Positions 1 through 8,504 of a stretch of 64,000 nucleotides of DNA are shown one piece after another; position 1 is the first letter of the stretch; each line of letters starts with the position of its first letter. The notes below the pieces were generated by a model. It was not told the origin of the DNA. It searched no databases and saw nothing but the letters and a program-made list of their open reading frames with translations. Origin of the DNA: GH45 sp046704385 (GTDB taxonomy: Bacteria; Bacteroidota; Bacteroidia; Bacteroidales; SZUA-534); assembly GCA_046704385.1 (NCBI GenBank), contig JBJKSB010000021.1, positions 62,001 to 126,000 of the forward strand, in the 5' to 3' direction. A program made the translations under genes and the position numbers.

Positions 1-1149
1 TCAATAGGTACTTTTCAGGATGTTACCGATTTTATCCAGAATGAAACCATCTTAAAAAAAGTTGCTGATCAGCTTTCAGAAATTCAAAATATCGCCAAAA
101 TAGGATTTATTGAATATCAAAGAAATGAGAAAACCATAAAAATTTCTGACACATTATATGATATTCTTGAACTTAATAAAGAGAGTAAGCTGTTATTCCT
201 GGAAGATTACGACAAACTGATTCATCCCGACGACCGTGAAACCATCATTAAAACTATAAAAAAGGCGATAAATCAAAATTATCCATATAATATCAGGTAT
301 CGGCTGAAGCTTACCAGCGGGAAGGTAAGATTTGTTAATGAGATATATTCGGTGAAAACGAATAAACCTGAACATATTACCCGTATAATTCAGGATATTA
401 CTTCGCATAAGGAACAGGAATTTACTTTAAATAAAATTTCAGAAGTTCAAAAGTCCACATTAGTTGGAACCTACGAATATAATATTGATTCCCGGACTTA
501 TTATTTTGATAAAATGCTTCTGAACCTGCTGAATTTGCCCGAATCGTCAGCGGTTCTTACTGCAGATGATTTTTATAGCTTAATTCATATCGATGACCGA
601 TACTCAGTAAGTAAGCTGGTTGATGAATCGGTTAAAGTCAGGGAGAATTTTACACTGACGTATCGTTTGGCTACCACTACGGGTAAAGTTGTTTTCATTC
701 AGAATTTCAGTAATTTTTTCACCAATGTGAAAGGTGAAAACATAATGTATGGAATGATCAGAGATATTACGGACTATCGTATCATGTTTATTGAATTAGA
801 GGAACGGAAATTACTTTTTGAAAACATTGCCGAAAACTCATTGATTGGTATTGTAATTTACGATACTACTAAGAGAATTTATGCTAATAAAAAATGGGCT
901 GAACTTATTGGTGTTAATGCCGAAAATTTGAATAAAGAATTAAGAATCAGGCAGATTTATTACCCGGAAACCATCAAACTAATTTTTAGTTTATTTAGAA
1001 ACTGGAAGAATTTTGGTTTAAAGGAGTACTCCAACAAGCTGACATTTAAGCCTTTGAATGCTCCTGAATTTACCGCTGAAATTAATATCAAGGAAATTAT
1101 GATACAGGGTAATGCGGTGTTTTTAATTGTGGCACTTCCCTGTAATTAG
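1..1149 (+). CDS. Multi-PAS sensor protein, 5' end outside window
   Basis: Frame 1 is open from base 1 to the TAG at 1147-1149, so this is the C-terminal 382 residues of a longer protein. The ATG at 352 lies inside a PAS domain and is not a start. Three PAS/PAC-like units can be read: residues about 30-130 (with IHPDDRE), 150-265 (with IHIDDRY and a closing RDITDYR) and 270-382. PAS domains sense small ligands, redox state or light and normally feed a kinase or cyclase. No histidine kinase, GGDEF or regulator domain follows the last PAS; the gene simply stops. Output must come from the missing N-terminal part or from a partner. The stop is 6 bases from the stop of the convergent LuxE-like gene. 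Confidence 0.8.
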   Translation, partial: SIGTFQDVTDFIQNETILKKVADQLSEIQNIAKIGFIEYQRNEKTIKISDTLYDILELNKESKLLFLEDYDKLIHPDDRETIIKTIKKAINQNYPYNIRYRLKLTSGKVRFVNEIYSVKTNKPEHITRIIQDITSHKEQEFTLNKISEVQKSTLVGTYEYNIDSRTYYFDKMLLNLLNLPESSAVLTADDFYSLIHIDDRYSVSKLVDESVKVRENFTLTYRLATTTGKVVFIQNFSNFFTNVKGENIMYGMIRDITDYRIMFIELEERKLLFENIAENSLIGIVIYDTTKRIYANKKWAELIGVNAENLNKELRIRQIYYPETIKLIFSLFRNWKNFGLKEYSNKLTFKPLNAPEFTAEINIKEIMIQGNAVFLIVALPCN

Positions 1150-1155
1150 CTTAAA

Positions 1156-2139
1156 TTATTCCACCATAAGATTACATCCCCGTATATCACTGTGGTCGAA
1201 CCTTCCAAGTATGGTAAATGAATCGGGCGACATAACTTTTCCAATATCTTTGGTTTCAATAAAACAGCATGAATTAATGTTTGCCAGGTCAATTACATTT
1301 ATTCCGCCACCACGATTGGCATCCAGGTACGAAAAAGGGTCGTAGGTATCTCTAATCAGGATTTTCATCCATGGGGGAGTATTAAAAATACCCTTACCTT
1401 TTGAATAGGCTTGTGAAAGTAATTCGGTCATTCCATATTCCGAATGAATGGTATTAACACCTAATTTTTCACAAAGTATTTGATGTAATTCTTCTCGTAT
1501 TAGCTCCTTTCTGCGGCCTTTCATACCACCGGTTTCCATAATAATCAGCTTTTTACCATGGAAACTGTATAATTCAGCCACATCAAGCAAGGCATAAGTT
1601 ACCCCAATCAACAGGATTTTTCGGTTTTCTGTACTAAGTTTTTGAATTTTATGGATAAGGTCGTCATAATTGTTCAGGTAAAAGCCGCTGTCAGTATGTT
1701 TACTTAATTTAATCAGTTTTTCGGCCATATATACCAGTGATGAACCGCCTCGTTCCAGGTAGGAAGGCAGCAAAGCCAATACCACATAATTTTCGATATT
1801 GCCATAAAATAGCTTAAATGTTTCTGTAAAGCTTTTTTCGTACAAATCAGGGTCAGCTACAAAATGTTTGCTGGTTATCTGTCCTGTAGTGCCACTGCTT
1901 GAAAAAACAGTGTTTACCTGACGGCTTTTATCAAAAATTTCATGTGTTTTAAAAAACTCAATGGGTAAAAAGGGAATATTGGTATAGTGTTCAACCTTTC
2001 CTGGAATCTTGTTTATGCTTTCGCAGTAGGTTCTGTAATCATTAATATAATTAAACTGAAAATGGAATGCTTCCAACGCCAGTAAATTAAATTCGTTTGT
2101 TGTTTTTATTGCCGAAATTTTGTCCCACCAGTCTCTCAT
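1156..2139 (-). CDS. LuxE-family acyl-protein synthetase-like protein
   Basis: This 327-residue protein belongs to the LuxE family, which activates a fatty acid with ATP and transfers it to an enzyme cysteine. Residues 80-86 read SSSGTTG, the adenylate-forming P-loop. A cysteine five residues from the C-terminus (Cys322, in RGCNL) sits where LuxE has its acyl-accepting cysteine. In luminous bacteria LuxE works with the reductase LuxC to make fatty aldehyde. A LuxC-like gene lies at 44336-45367, but there is no luciferase here. Such proteins are widespread in Bacteroidota and their substrate there is unsettled. The gene follows a terminator at 2152-2180 and is probably monocistronic. Family assignment is firm, role uncertain. 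Confidence 0.75.
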   Translation of the reverse strand: MRDWWDKISAIKTTNEFNLLALEAFHFQFNYINDYRTYCESINKIPGKVEHYTNIPFLPIEFFKTHEIFDKSRQVNTVFSSSGTTGQITSKHFVADPDLYEKSFTETFKLFYGNIENYVVLALLPSYLERGGSSLVYMAEKLIKLSKHTDSGFYLNNYDDLIHKIQKLSTENRKILLIGVTYALLDVAELYSFHGKKLIIMETGGMKGRRKELIREELHQILCEKLGVNTIHSEYGMTELLSQAYSKGKGIFNTPPWMKILIRDTYDPFSYLDANRGGGINVIDLANINSCCFIETKDIGKVMSPDSFTILGRFDHSDIRGCNLMVE

Positions 2140-2151
2140 TCCTGTAATATT

Positions 2152-2180
2152 AAAAAACCGGGCAAAGATACCCGGTTTTT
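2152..2180 (-). terminator. Rho-independent terminator of the C1B peptidase gene
   Basis: On the minus strand AAAAACCGGG and CCCGGTTTTT pair around an 8-base loop and end in a run of six T. It sits just downstream of the peptidase stop at 2204 and upstream of the LuxE-like start, so it separates the two units. Confidence 0.8.
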
Positions 2181-2203
2181 GATAAAAAATTAATTATATG
2201 ATA

Positions 2204-3415
2204 TTAATTCAAACTTAGTTTTTTCTTTAAATCGTCAGGTACCGCATTTTTATTAACAAGAATTGCAATGGTTTTTAACCGGACATATGATTCACTCAGA
2301 TAAATTTTTCCTCCTAAGTTGTTGCTGTTTTTTCCCCATGAGTTTTTGGTATAATAGTATACAGTTCCATTCTGGTCAGTAGCTACACCTATCATGTGCA
2401 TCAGATGGTCATCAGTAGTTTTGAAATTGTCGAATGATTTTTGGCGTAAGGCCTGGTTAATTTGCATCTCTTTACGGGGTTTACTAAAATCATATAACAG
2501 AACCATTTTATCTTCATCGCTTAGCGATTCCATTTCCAATTTTTCGCTTTCATCCATCTTATTTATATCCGTTTCGGGGATTATGGCCACTCCATGATGA
2601 TGAGAAAAACCGGCTTCACTGTCATCACCATCCCAATCAACCGAATATCCATTTTCAAAGGCATTATTAATTATTCTCATTAAATCATTAATAGGAACGT
2701 TATAATATTCGCCATCGGACCAGTTATCGGGTACTTCAAGATTCACCTTTTGATAAAAAGGATAAATACTGTAGGATGTAAATTCAATATAATCATCGGC
2801 ATTAATCCCCATTTCTGATGCAAAAGAAAGCGGTGTGTATTCCTTGCCCTTATAAGTAAAATTTTCAGGTACTTTGCCTAAATAAATATCCAGTGTAGCA
2901 TTTATAACATCCAGGTATTTTCCTGTAAAGTTGTTTTTATTTTTCAGGGCATTTTCAAGTATACCGTTCAAAATATCAAATAACTCACCATGCCGATGTT
3001 CCTTTGATCCATAATTTAGCCCGGCGTAAACCTCATCGGGAACCATACCATATTTTTTTACGACATTCATAACATCGTGGGCCTGCCCACCTTCACCAAA
3101 GTTGGCCAATCCCTGGTAACGTACATATTTTTCAGCTTTACGCGGATAAGTGTATCTTACAAAAAACATTTCTGAAATATCCTGCTCGCCTTTTCCCAAC
3201 CTTAATAATTCTGATTCAATAAAAGATGTAGTGGCAAAGCTCCAGCAAGTTCCGGTATTAGCCTGATCTTTAACCGGGGTTGAGGGAATTTCAGTTTTTT
3301 TAGTGAACTGGTATCCTTCATCTTTTTTGCTCTTTTTATTTTGACCTTCTACTGTTAATATCTGTAGAAAAATCAGTGAATAGATAAGAGCAGATAAGTA
3401 AATGCTTCGTTTCAT
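2204..3415 (-). CDS. Secreted C1B family cysteine aminopeptidase (bleomycin hydrolase type)
   Basis: This is a 403-residue papain-fold peptidase of the bleomycin hydrolase/PepC group, which trims N-terminal residues from peptides. The catalytic set is visible: Gln51, Cys57 in GTCWSFA, His340 in HMIGVA and Asn358 in KNSWG. Unlike cytoplasmic PepC, residues 1-25 form a signal peptide (hydrophobic stretch YLSALIYSLIFLQIL, then VEGQ), so the enzyme probably works in the periplasm or outside the cell. It ends in a good terminator and stands alone. The active site is complete, so activity is likely; the natural substrate is unknown. Confidence 0.88.
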   Translation of the reverse strand: MKRSIYLSALIYSLIFLQILTVEGQNKKSKKDEGYQFTKKTEIPSTPVKDQANTGTCWSFATTSFIESELLRLGKGEQDISEMFFVRYTYPRKAEKYVRYQGLANFGEGGQAHDVMNVVKKYGMVPDEVYAGLNYGSKEHRHGELFDILNGILENALKNKNNFTGKYLDVINATLDIYLGKVPENFTYKGKEYTPLSFASEMGINADDYIEFTSYSIYPFYQKVNLEVPDNWSDGEYYNVPINDLMRIINNAFENGYSVDWDGDDSEAGFSHHHGVAIIPETDINKMDESEKLEMESLSDEDKMVLLYDFSKPRKEMQINQALRQKSFDNFKTTDDHLMHMIGVATDQNGTVYYYTKNSWGKNSNNLGGKIYLSESYVRLKTIAILVNKNAVPDDLKKKLSLN

Positions 3416-3539
3416 AATTTTTTGTTTAGTTCTACCGATAGTTTAGCGATCCTGTTATTTAATTAAGCTAATCTAATATCAAACTAATTTAAAAAAATCT
3501 GGCCGATTTAAATAGAAAGAAGAAGGAAAACCTAATATA

Positions 3540-4022
3540 TTAATTAGCTTTATAGTTTCCTACAAACGAAACAATAGCCGCGGCACAACCTGGCTTAGCG
3601 TCTGCAAATGAAATAGAAAGATAATAAACCTGGGTTTTAGAGCAGAAAAAGTCAAAACAACTCACTGTGGTACCATCATCCGGATCGTAGTTACTCCCGT
3701 AAGGTCTGGTAAAATCGAATAATTTTAAAATTACCTGGTCGCCACAATCTTTATCGGCTTTAATATTAAAACGATAGTGGGTGCCTTTGTTTAATAAAAT
3801 GGAGAATTCCTGCGTTGGCGGTTTTTTAGGATTTTTTCCTTCCTCAAGTCTTACCCTGAAATCTTTTAAATAAGTTGCATTTCCAATCTCTTTTAGCGCA
3901 ACATCTTTAAGTGCAAGTCCGCATTGAGCTTTTATTTGTTGAGTACCTGAAATGAACAAAATAAATCCTACAAATAGAAATACCCTAAATATTAATAAGT
4001 TATCCTTTTTCGCGAGTGTCAT
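3540..4022 (-). CDS. Small secreted protein of unknown function
   Basis: This is a 160-residue protein with a signal peptide (residues 1-32, ending IKAQ before a cysteine) and no family I can name. The mature part has six cysteines, among them KDCGDQ, CFDFFC and PGC, which fits a disulphide-bonded extracytoplasmic domain. A beta-rich middle (FSILLNKGTHYRFNI) and the PGCAAAIVSF ending resemble parts of the secreted protein at 18707-19330, so the two may share a fold. It stands between prfB and the C1B peptidase gene on the same strand with gaps over 60 bases on both sides. No function is proposed. Confidence 0.6.
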   Translation of the reverse strand: MTLAKKDNLLIFRVFLFVGFILFISGTQQIKAQCGLALKDVALKEIGNATYLKDFRVRLEEGKNPKKPPTQEFSILLNKGTHYRFNIKADKDCGDQVILKLFDFTRPYGSNYDPDDGTTVSCFDFFCSKTQVYYLSISFADAKPGCAAAIVSFVGNYKAN

Positions 4023-4086
4023 TTTATTATCCGATCATGCAAAGTTTCAGGAATGGAATTTAAAAATAAAGATTTATATACAAAAA

Positions 4087-5176
4087 TTATTCCTCACCAA
4101 ACTGCATTAAATATGCCTTTAAAAAATCATCCAGGCCTCCATCCAATACTGCCTGGACATTTGATGTTTCGTAGCCGGTACGAACATCTTTAACCAATTT
4201 ATAAGGATGTAAAACATAGCTCCTTATTTGTGAGCCCCATTCAATTTTTAATTTTTTTCCTTCAATTTTAGCCTGTTCTTCCTGCTTTTTTCGCAACTCA
4301 AGCTCAAATAATTGCGATTTTAATAAACGCATAGCATTTTCCTTATTTTTAAGTTGCGATCGCGTTTCAGTATTTTCAATTACAATTCCACTGGGAGCAT
4401 GGTGCAGCCTCACGCCGGTTTCTACCTTGTTTACATTTTGTCCTCCTGCACCGCTGCTTCTGTAAGTGTCCCATGTAATATCTGCCGGATTAATATTTAT
4501 TTCAATACTGTCATCGATGGCGGGTGAAACAAATACGGATGAAAAGGTAGTTTGTCTTTTACCCTGGGCATTGAATGGTGAGATTCGTACCAGTCGATGC
4601 ACCCCATTTTCTCCCTTCAGATATCCATAGGCATAATCGCCTGAAAATTCCAGGGTAACCGTTTTAACGCCGGCTTCATCACCAGCCTGGTAGCTTATTT
4701 CGCGAACTTTGTAATTATTTTTTTCAGCCCAACGGATATACATTCGCATCAGCATCTCAGTCCAATCCAGGCTTTCAGTTCCTCCTGCCCCCGAGTTAAG
4801 TTTTACAATAGCTCCTAATGAATCTTCTTCCTTACGGAGCATATTTTTCAATTCCAGATCTTCTATACGTCTTAACGTTTCCCGGTATTGCATTTCAACT
4901 TCATGGTCCTGGGCTTCACCGTCTGCATTAAAATCAATAAGTATCTGCAAATCATCTTTGGCCTCTTTCACAGTATCAAATCCTGTGGTCCAGATTTTAA
5001 TGTTGTTAATCTTTTGCAATTGATCTTCTGCCTTTTTAGGATCGTCCCAGAAGTCCGGAGCGTGAGTTTTTTGTTCCTCTTCGTCGAGTCTTATTCTTTT
5101 ATTTTCAATGTCAAAGATGCCTCCTCAGCGCATCAATACGCTTTAAAAGCTCTTTATTCAAATCGGTATTAAACAT
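4087..5176 (-). CDS. prfB: Peptide chain release factor 2, with programmed +1 frameshift
   Basis: RF2 releases finished proteins at UGA and UAA codons. The gene begins at the ATG at 5176-5174 with 21 codons, meets an in-frame TGA at 5113-5111, and continues in the +1 frame for 341 residues, giving 362 in all, the normal RF2 length. The join reads HL then DIENKR, as in the family. Downstream are the RF2 recognition tripeptide SPF (in VRISPFNAQ) and the catalytic GGQ (in GAGGQNVNK). A start at the internal ATG at 5019 would remove the first 50 or so conserved residues. The frameshift is autoregulatory: low RF2 lets the ribosome pause and slip. prmC, which methylates this GGQ, lies two genes upstream. 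Confidence 0.95.
5110..5125 (-). other. prfB: prfB programmed +1 frameshift site
   Basis: On the minus strand an internal Shine-Dalgarno AGGAGG (5125-5120) is followed by CAT and then the slippery CTT TGA C (5116-5110). The 3-base spacing between the SD and CTT matches the E. coli arrangement. Decoding slips from CTT to TTT over the TGA. It is one of very few SD-like elements in the window that clearly act, in a genome whose genes otherwise start without one. Confidence 0.95.
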
Positions 5177-5199
5177 AGTCGAAATTTAATGTTGAGATG

Positions 5200-5231
5200 C
5201 AAAAGTACTATTGAATTAGATGAAATTCAAA
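5200..5231 (-). promoter_or_regulatory. prfB promoter (Bacteroidota primary sigma type)
   Basis: On the minus strand TTTG (5231-5228), a 20-base spacer and TACTTTTG (5207-5200) match the Bacteroidota -33/-7 consensus. Transcription would begin near 5194, about 18 bases before the prfB ATG at 5176, which supports that start. It also separates prfB from recX. Confidence 0.6.
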
Positions 5232-5233
5232 TG

Positions 5234-5683
5234 TTAATCCATTTTGAGGATTTTAAAAACCAATTCGGCTTCAAAACCTTTTGAAACAATGTATCTTGCT
5301 ACTTTTTGATTAATTTCAAAATCATTCTTACCCCGGGTTAATTTTTTCTTTTTATCTGCTTCAAACTTCGCAATTTTAAAATATTCCGATTCATTTATTT
5401 GTTCCAGATGTTCGTTGATGAGATGACCCGGAAGCTGTTTTTGTTTTAAATAATGCCTGATTTTTATTTTGCCCCAATGATTGAAATTTAATTTATCGTT
5501 AATAAAAGCGGAAATATACCGTTCAGGGTCAATAAATTTTTCGTCGGTTAATTGTTTAATGATTTGTTCAAAATAAACGCCTGTAATTTCCCATTGATTT
5601 AACTTGTTAATTATATCGTAAGCACAGTATTCACGGGTGCTGCATAATTGTTTGCATTTTTCCAAAGCTGTTTTAACGTCCAT
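5234..5683 (-). CDS. recX: Regulatory protein RecX
   Basis: RecX binds RecA filaments and tunes recombination and the SOS response. The 149-residue product shows the usual three-helix repeats: an N-terminal unit with REYCAYDIINKL, a central one with DEKFIDPERYISAFINDK (a RecX hallmark) and a C-terminal one with KVARYIVSKGFE. Length is typical. The ATG at 5683 directly abuts the prmC stop at 5684, so the two are almost surely co-transcribed and translationally coupled. No recA is in the window. It cannot be told from sequence alone whether this RecX inhibits or helps RecA. Confidence 0.88.
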   Translation of the reverse strand: MDVKTALEKCKQLCSTREYCAYDIINKLNQWEITGVYFEQIIKQLTDEKFIDPERYISAFINDKLNFNHWGKIKIRHYLKQKQLPGHLINEHLEQINESEYFKIAKFEADKKKKLTRGKNDFEINQKVARYIVSKGFEAELVFKILKMD

Positions 5684-6538
5684 TTAATAATTTGCTTTAA
5701 TCATCCGGTTTTTACCGTAAAGGTCTTTTTTAACTTCGGTTTTTGAATAACCATGTTTAGTGAGCAGTTCACAAACATCATCTGCTAAATTTTCATTTAT
5801 TTCAAAATACAGGCATCCTTTATTATGTAATATTTTGCGGCCAATAATTGCAATTTTATCGTAAAAAACCAAAGGGTTGTTTTTAGTTACAAACAGTGCC
5901 AGGTGTGGTTCAAAATCGATAACATTGGCTTTCATTGCCTTTTTATCCAATTGTGTTACATAGGGTGGATTACTCACAATAACATCGTAACCTGAAACAA
6001 TTGCAGTACTACTATCATTTAAAATGTCGAATTTAAAGAATGAAATATTCACCGAGTTTTTTTTGGCATTTTTCGTGGCAGTTTCAAGTGCTTCATCTGA
6101 TAAATCAAGCGCATCAACGCGAGCGTTTTGCAGATGTTTTGCCAGTGAAACAGCAATACACCCGCTACCGGTTCCGAAATCAATTATTTTTACAGGCTTG
6201 TAGTTGAAATCATTTACAATCCAGTCAACCAGTTCTTCAGTTTCTGGCCTGGGTATCAAAACAGATGGATTTACCTTAAATGTCAGGTTATAAAAATCCG
6301 TTTCACCGGTAATATATTGAACCGGTTCATTATTCTCCAGTCGGGATAATGCTCCGGTCATTAAATTTATTTCTTGTTGGGTTAAAATGATATCTTTGTT
6401 TGTTATTACAAAAATTCGGTTGTAACCTAACAAATGGTCAAATAACAAAAACAGGATTTGTTGAATTTCATTGTCGGAATATATTTTTTTAAGATGATTT
6501 TTATATTGTGTGCTGATTTGTTGAATCGTCTCTGACAT
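5684..6538 (-). CDS. prmC: Peptide chain release factor N5-glutamine methyltransferase
   Basis: PrmC methylates the glutamine of the GGQ motif in release factors 1 and 2, using S-adenosylmethionine, and so raises their activity. The 284-residue protein has an N-terminal helical domain, the SAM-binding GTGSGC at 122-127 and the catalytic NPPY at 190-193. The gene is the first of a prmC-recX unit, divergent from ribD across 71 bases, and lies just upstream of its substrate's gene, prfB. Length and motifs are complete. Confidence 0.93.
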   Translation of the reverse strand: MSETIQQISTQYKNHLKKIYSDNEIQQILFLLFDHLLGYNRIFVITNKDIILTQQEINLMTGALSRLENNEPVQYITGETDFYNLTFKVNPSVLIPRPETEELVDWIVNDFNYKPVKIIDFGTGSGCIAVSLAKHLQNARVDALDLSDEALETATKNAKKNSVNISFFKFDILNDSSTAIVSGYDVIVSNPPYVTQLDKKAMKANVIDFEPHLALFVTKNNPLVFYDKIAIIGRKILHNKGCLYFEINENLADDVCELLTKHGYSKTEVKKDLYGKNRMIKANY

Positions 6539-6609
6539 AACATACGAGTTTATTATAATTCCGGCAAAACGTCGATTTTAATTCAGGTAAAAATAAAAAA
6601 TTAGATACC

Positions 6610-7662
6610 ATGAGTGAAATAAACCACGATGAAAAATATATGTCGCGCTGCATCGAGTTGGCTCATAAAGGGAAAGGTCACGTTGCCCCAAACCCGATGG
6701 TAGGAGCAGTTATTGTTCATCAGGGCAAAATAATTGGTGAAGGTTATCACAGGGTTTTTGGTGGTCCGCATGCTGAGGTAAATGCCATTAATTCGGTAAA
6801 AAATAAAGATTTATTAAAGGATTCGACCATTTATGTAAGCCTGGAACCTTGTTCGCATCATGGTAAAACGCCACCCTGTGCCGATTTATTTGTGCATGAG
6901 AAAATTCCACATGTGGTGGTGGGAATGAAAGATCCGTTTACTGAGGTAAATGGCGAGGGGATTCGTAAATTACTTGAGGCAGGATGCAGGGTGGAGGTTG
7001 GTGTGTTGGAAGATGAATGCCGGGATTTGAATCGCGAATTTAATTTATTTCATACTCAAAAACGGCCTTATATTATTCTAAAATGGGCTCAAACCCTTGA
7101 TGGCTTTATTGATAAGGAGCGTAAACCTGCTAATATTGCTGAACCCAACTGGATTACAAACGAAGAATGCCGGTCGCTGGTACACAAATGGAGGACCGAG
7201 ATTGGGGCTATAATGGTAGGAACTAATACAGCCCGATTAGATAATCCAAAATTAAATATTCGTGCATGGTCAGGCAAGGCCCCTTTACGCATTGTAATTG
7301 ATAAGGATCTGAGCCTGCCCCAAACGCTTTTTCTATTTGACAATACACAACCTACTCTCGTTTTAAACGAATTAAAAAATGAGAATATTGAAAACACGGA
7401 GTTTTTAAAAATTGAATTTGGAGAAAGTTTCATTCACGCACTTACTAAAGAATTGTACAACAGGAAAATAATGAGTTTATTCGTTGAGGGCGGTCAGAAA
7501 TTACTTAATTCGTTTATTGAACAGGATTTTTGGGACGAAACCCGGATTTTTACTGGCAACAAATATTTCAATGCCGGAACTATGGCTCCCAAAATCAACG
7601 GACGTATTATTTCACAAGAAAATTTAGGCGATAATATGCTGGTTTTAAGGGTAAATTCCTGA
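6610..7662 (+). CDS. ribD: Riboflavin biosynthesis deaminase/reductase RibD
   Basis: RibD performs two steps of riboflavin synthesis: deamination of the pyrimidine intermediate, then NADPH reduction of its ribosyl chain. The N-terminal deaminase domain shows the zinc site His54-Ala-Glu56 with Cys81 and Cys90 (PCSHHGKTPPC). The reductase domain starts near residue 150 (ILKWAQTLDGFID) and includes GTNTARLDNPKL and EGGQKLLNSF. At 350 residues it has both domains. The other riboflavin gene here is ribF (22385). It is divergent from prmC with no obvious FMN riboswitch in the 71-base gap. Confidence 0.94.
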   Translation: MSEINHDEKYMSRCIELAHKGKGHVAPNPMVGAVIVHQGKIIGEGYHRVFGGPHAEVNAINSVKNKDLLKDSTIYVSLEPCSHHGKTPPCADLFVHEKIPHVVVGMKDPFTEVNGEGIRKLLEAGCRVEVGVLEDECRDLNREFNLFHTQKRPYIILKWAQTLDGFIDKERKPANIAEPNWITNEECRSLVHKWRTEIGAIMVGTNTARLDNPKLNIRAWSGKAPLRIVIDKDLSLPQTLFLFDNTQPTLVLNELKNENIENTEFLKIEFGESFIHALTKELYNRKIMSLFVEGGQKLLNSFIEQDFWDETRIFTGNKYFNAGTMAPKINGRIISQENLGDNMLVLRVNS

Positions 7663-7730
7663 GGTCCTGTTTCATTCAAAACTGTCAGGAATTATAATTT
7701 AGTTGGGGCGGAAACAAAAATTCGGTTTAC

Positions 7731-7761
7731 TTGAAATGCAGCCAATAATATATTAAATTTG
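7731..7761 (+). promoter_or_regulatory. Promoter of the DUF2807 gene
   Basis: TTG (7731-7733), a 20-base spacer and TAAATTTG (7754-7761) match the Bacteroidota consensus. The start of transcription should be near 7767. This puts the ATG at 7764 at or before the transcript start and favours the ATG at 7786, the one that encodes a signal peptide. Confidence 0.6.
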
Positions 7762-7785
7762 GGATGTTCAATAATTCAGGCGACA

Positions 7786-8504
7786 ATGAAAAAAACAAGT
7801 TTCGTTTTAATAATTATGATTTTGTTTTTTGGATTGGTGGTGCAGCCCAGGTTATTAAAGGGAATGGAAAGCTTATTTCTGATACCAGGGATTTATCTGG
7901 ATATACCGGGATTATTGCACAGGGAAAGTTTAATCTGATTTTAACGCAGGGTGAAAAGGAAGGGATTCGTATTGAAACGGATGAAAATGTTGTTGAATTA
8001 TTCCAGACCAGGATTGATGAAAAAATTCTCTATATTACTATGGTTGCCGATGTGAAAATATCAGAGGCATTAAATGTTTACGTATCTGTTAAAGAGCTGG
8101 AAAAAATAATACTGTTAAGCGAAGTTGCTTTAAAAACAGAATCTGTTATTCATTTTGATCAATTTTCAATAATATCTGGTGGGATGTGTCAGGTTGACAT
8201 GGAGCTGTTTGCGGCTGATCTGAATGTAAAGTTAACCGATGGCACGTATGGTGTATTTAAAGGTTATGCTGAGAATTTTACAGCAGAAGTTCACGATGAA
8301 ACAGAATTAAATGCGTTCGACCTTCAAACCGATAATGCGGATATTTCAGCATCGGGGTTAACCGAAGTAATGGTAGACGTTCAAAAAGATATGAAACTAA
8401 TGATAACAGGGGCAAGTAATTTATATTATACGGGTAACCCTGTGGTAAGCCAGCGGATATTTTCCAGCACCGGGTTTATCGTTAAACGGCAACGAAAAAA
8501 TTAG
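7786..8504 (+). pseudogene. Head-GIN (DUF2807) envelope protein, frameshifted after its signal peptide
   Basis: The body of this protein (after about 7849) is a head-GIN/DUF2807 beta-helix domain, common in secreted Bacteroidota proteins: NGKLISDTRDLSGYTGI, then ILTQGEKEGIRIETDEN. In that frame the first codons read as an unconvincing polar N-terminus from the ATG at 7764. In another frame the ATG at 7786 gives a clean signal peptide (MKKTSFVLIIMILFFGLVVQ). The two frames join exactly if one C is added to the CCC run at 7846-7848, giving LVVQPQVIKGNGK. So the gene either carries a one-base deletion, is switched by slippage, or contains a sequencing error. The product's role is unknown. Confidence 0.75.

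Noticed and set aside
4087..5019. prfB as a simple ORF starting at 5019
   Set aside because: It lacks the conserved first 50 residues; the classical frameshift explains the gene fully.
7764..7848. ATG at 7764 as the start of the DUF2807 protein
   Set aside because: The sequence up to the CCC run is the out-of-frame image of a signal peptide, and the promoter lies at the same place.
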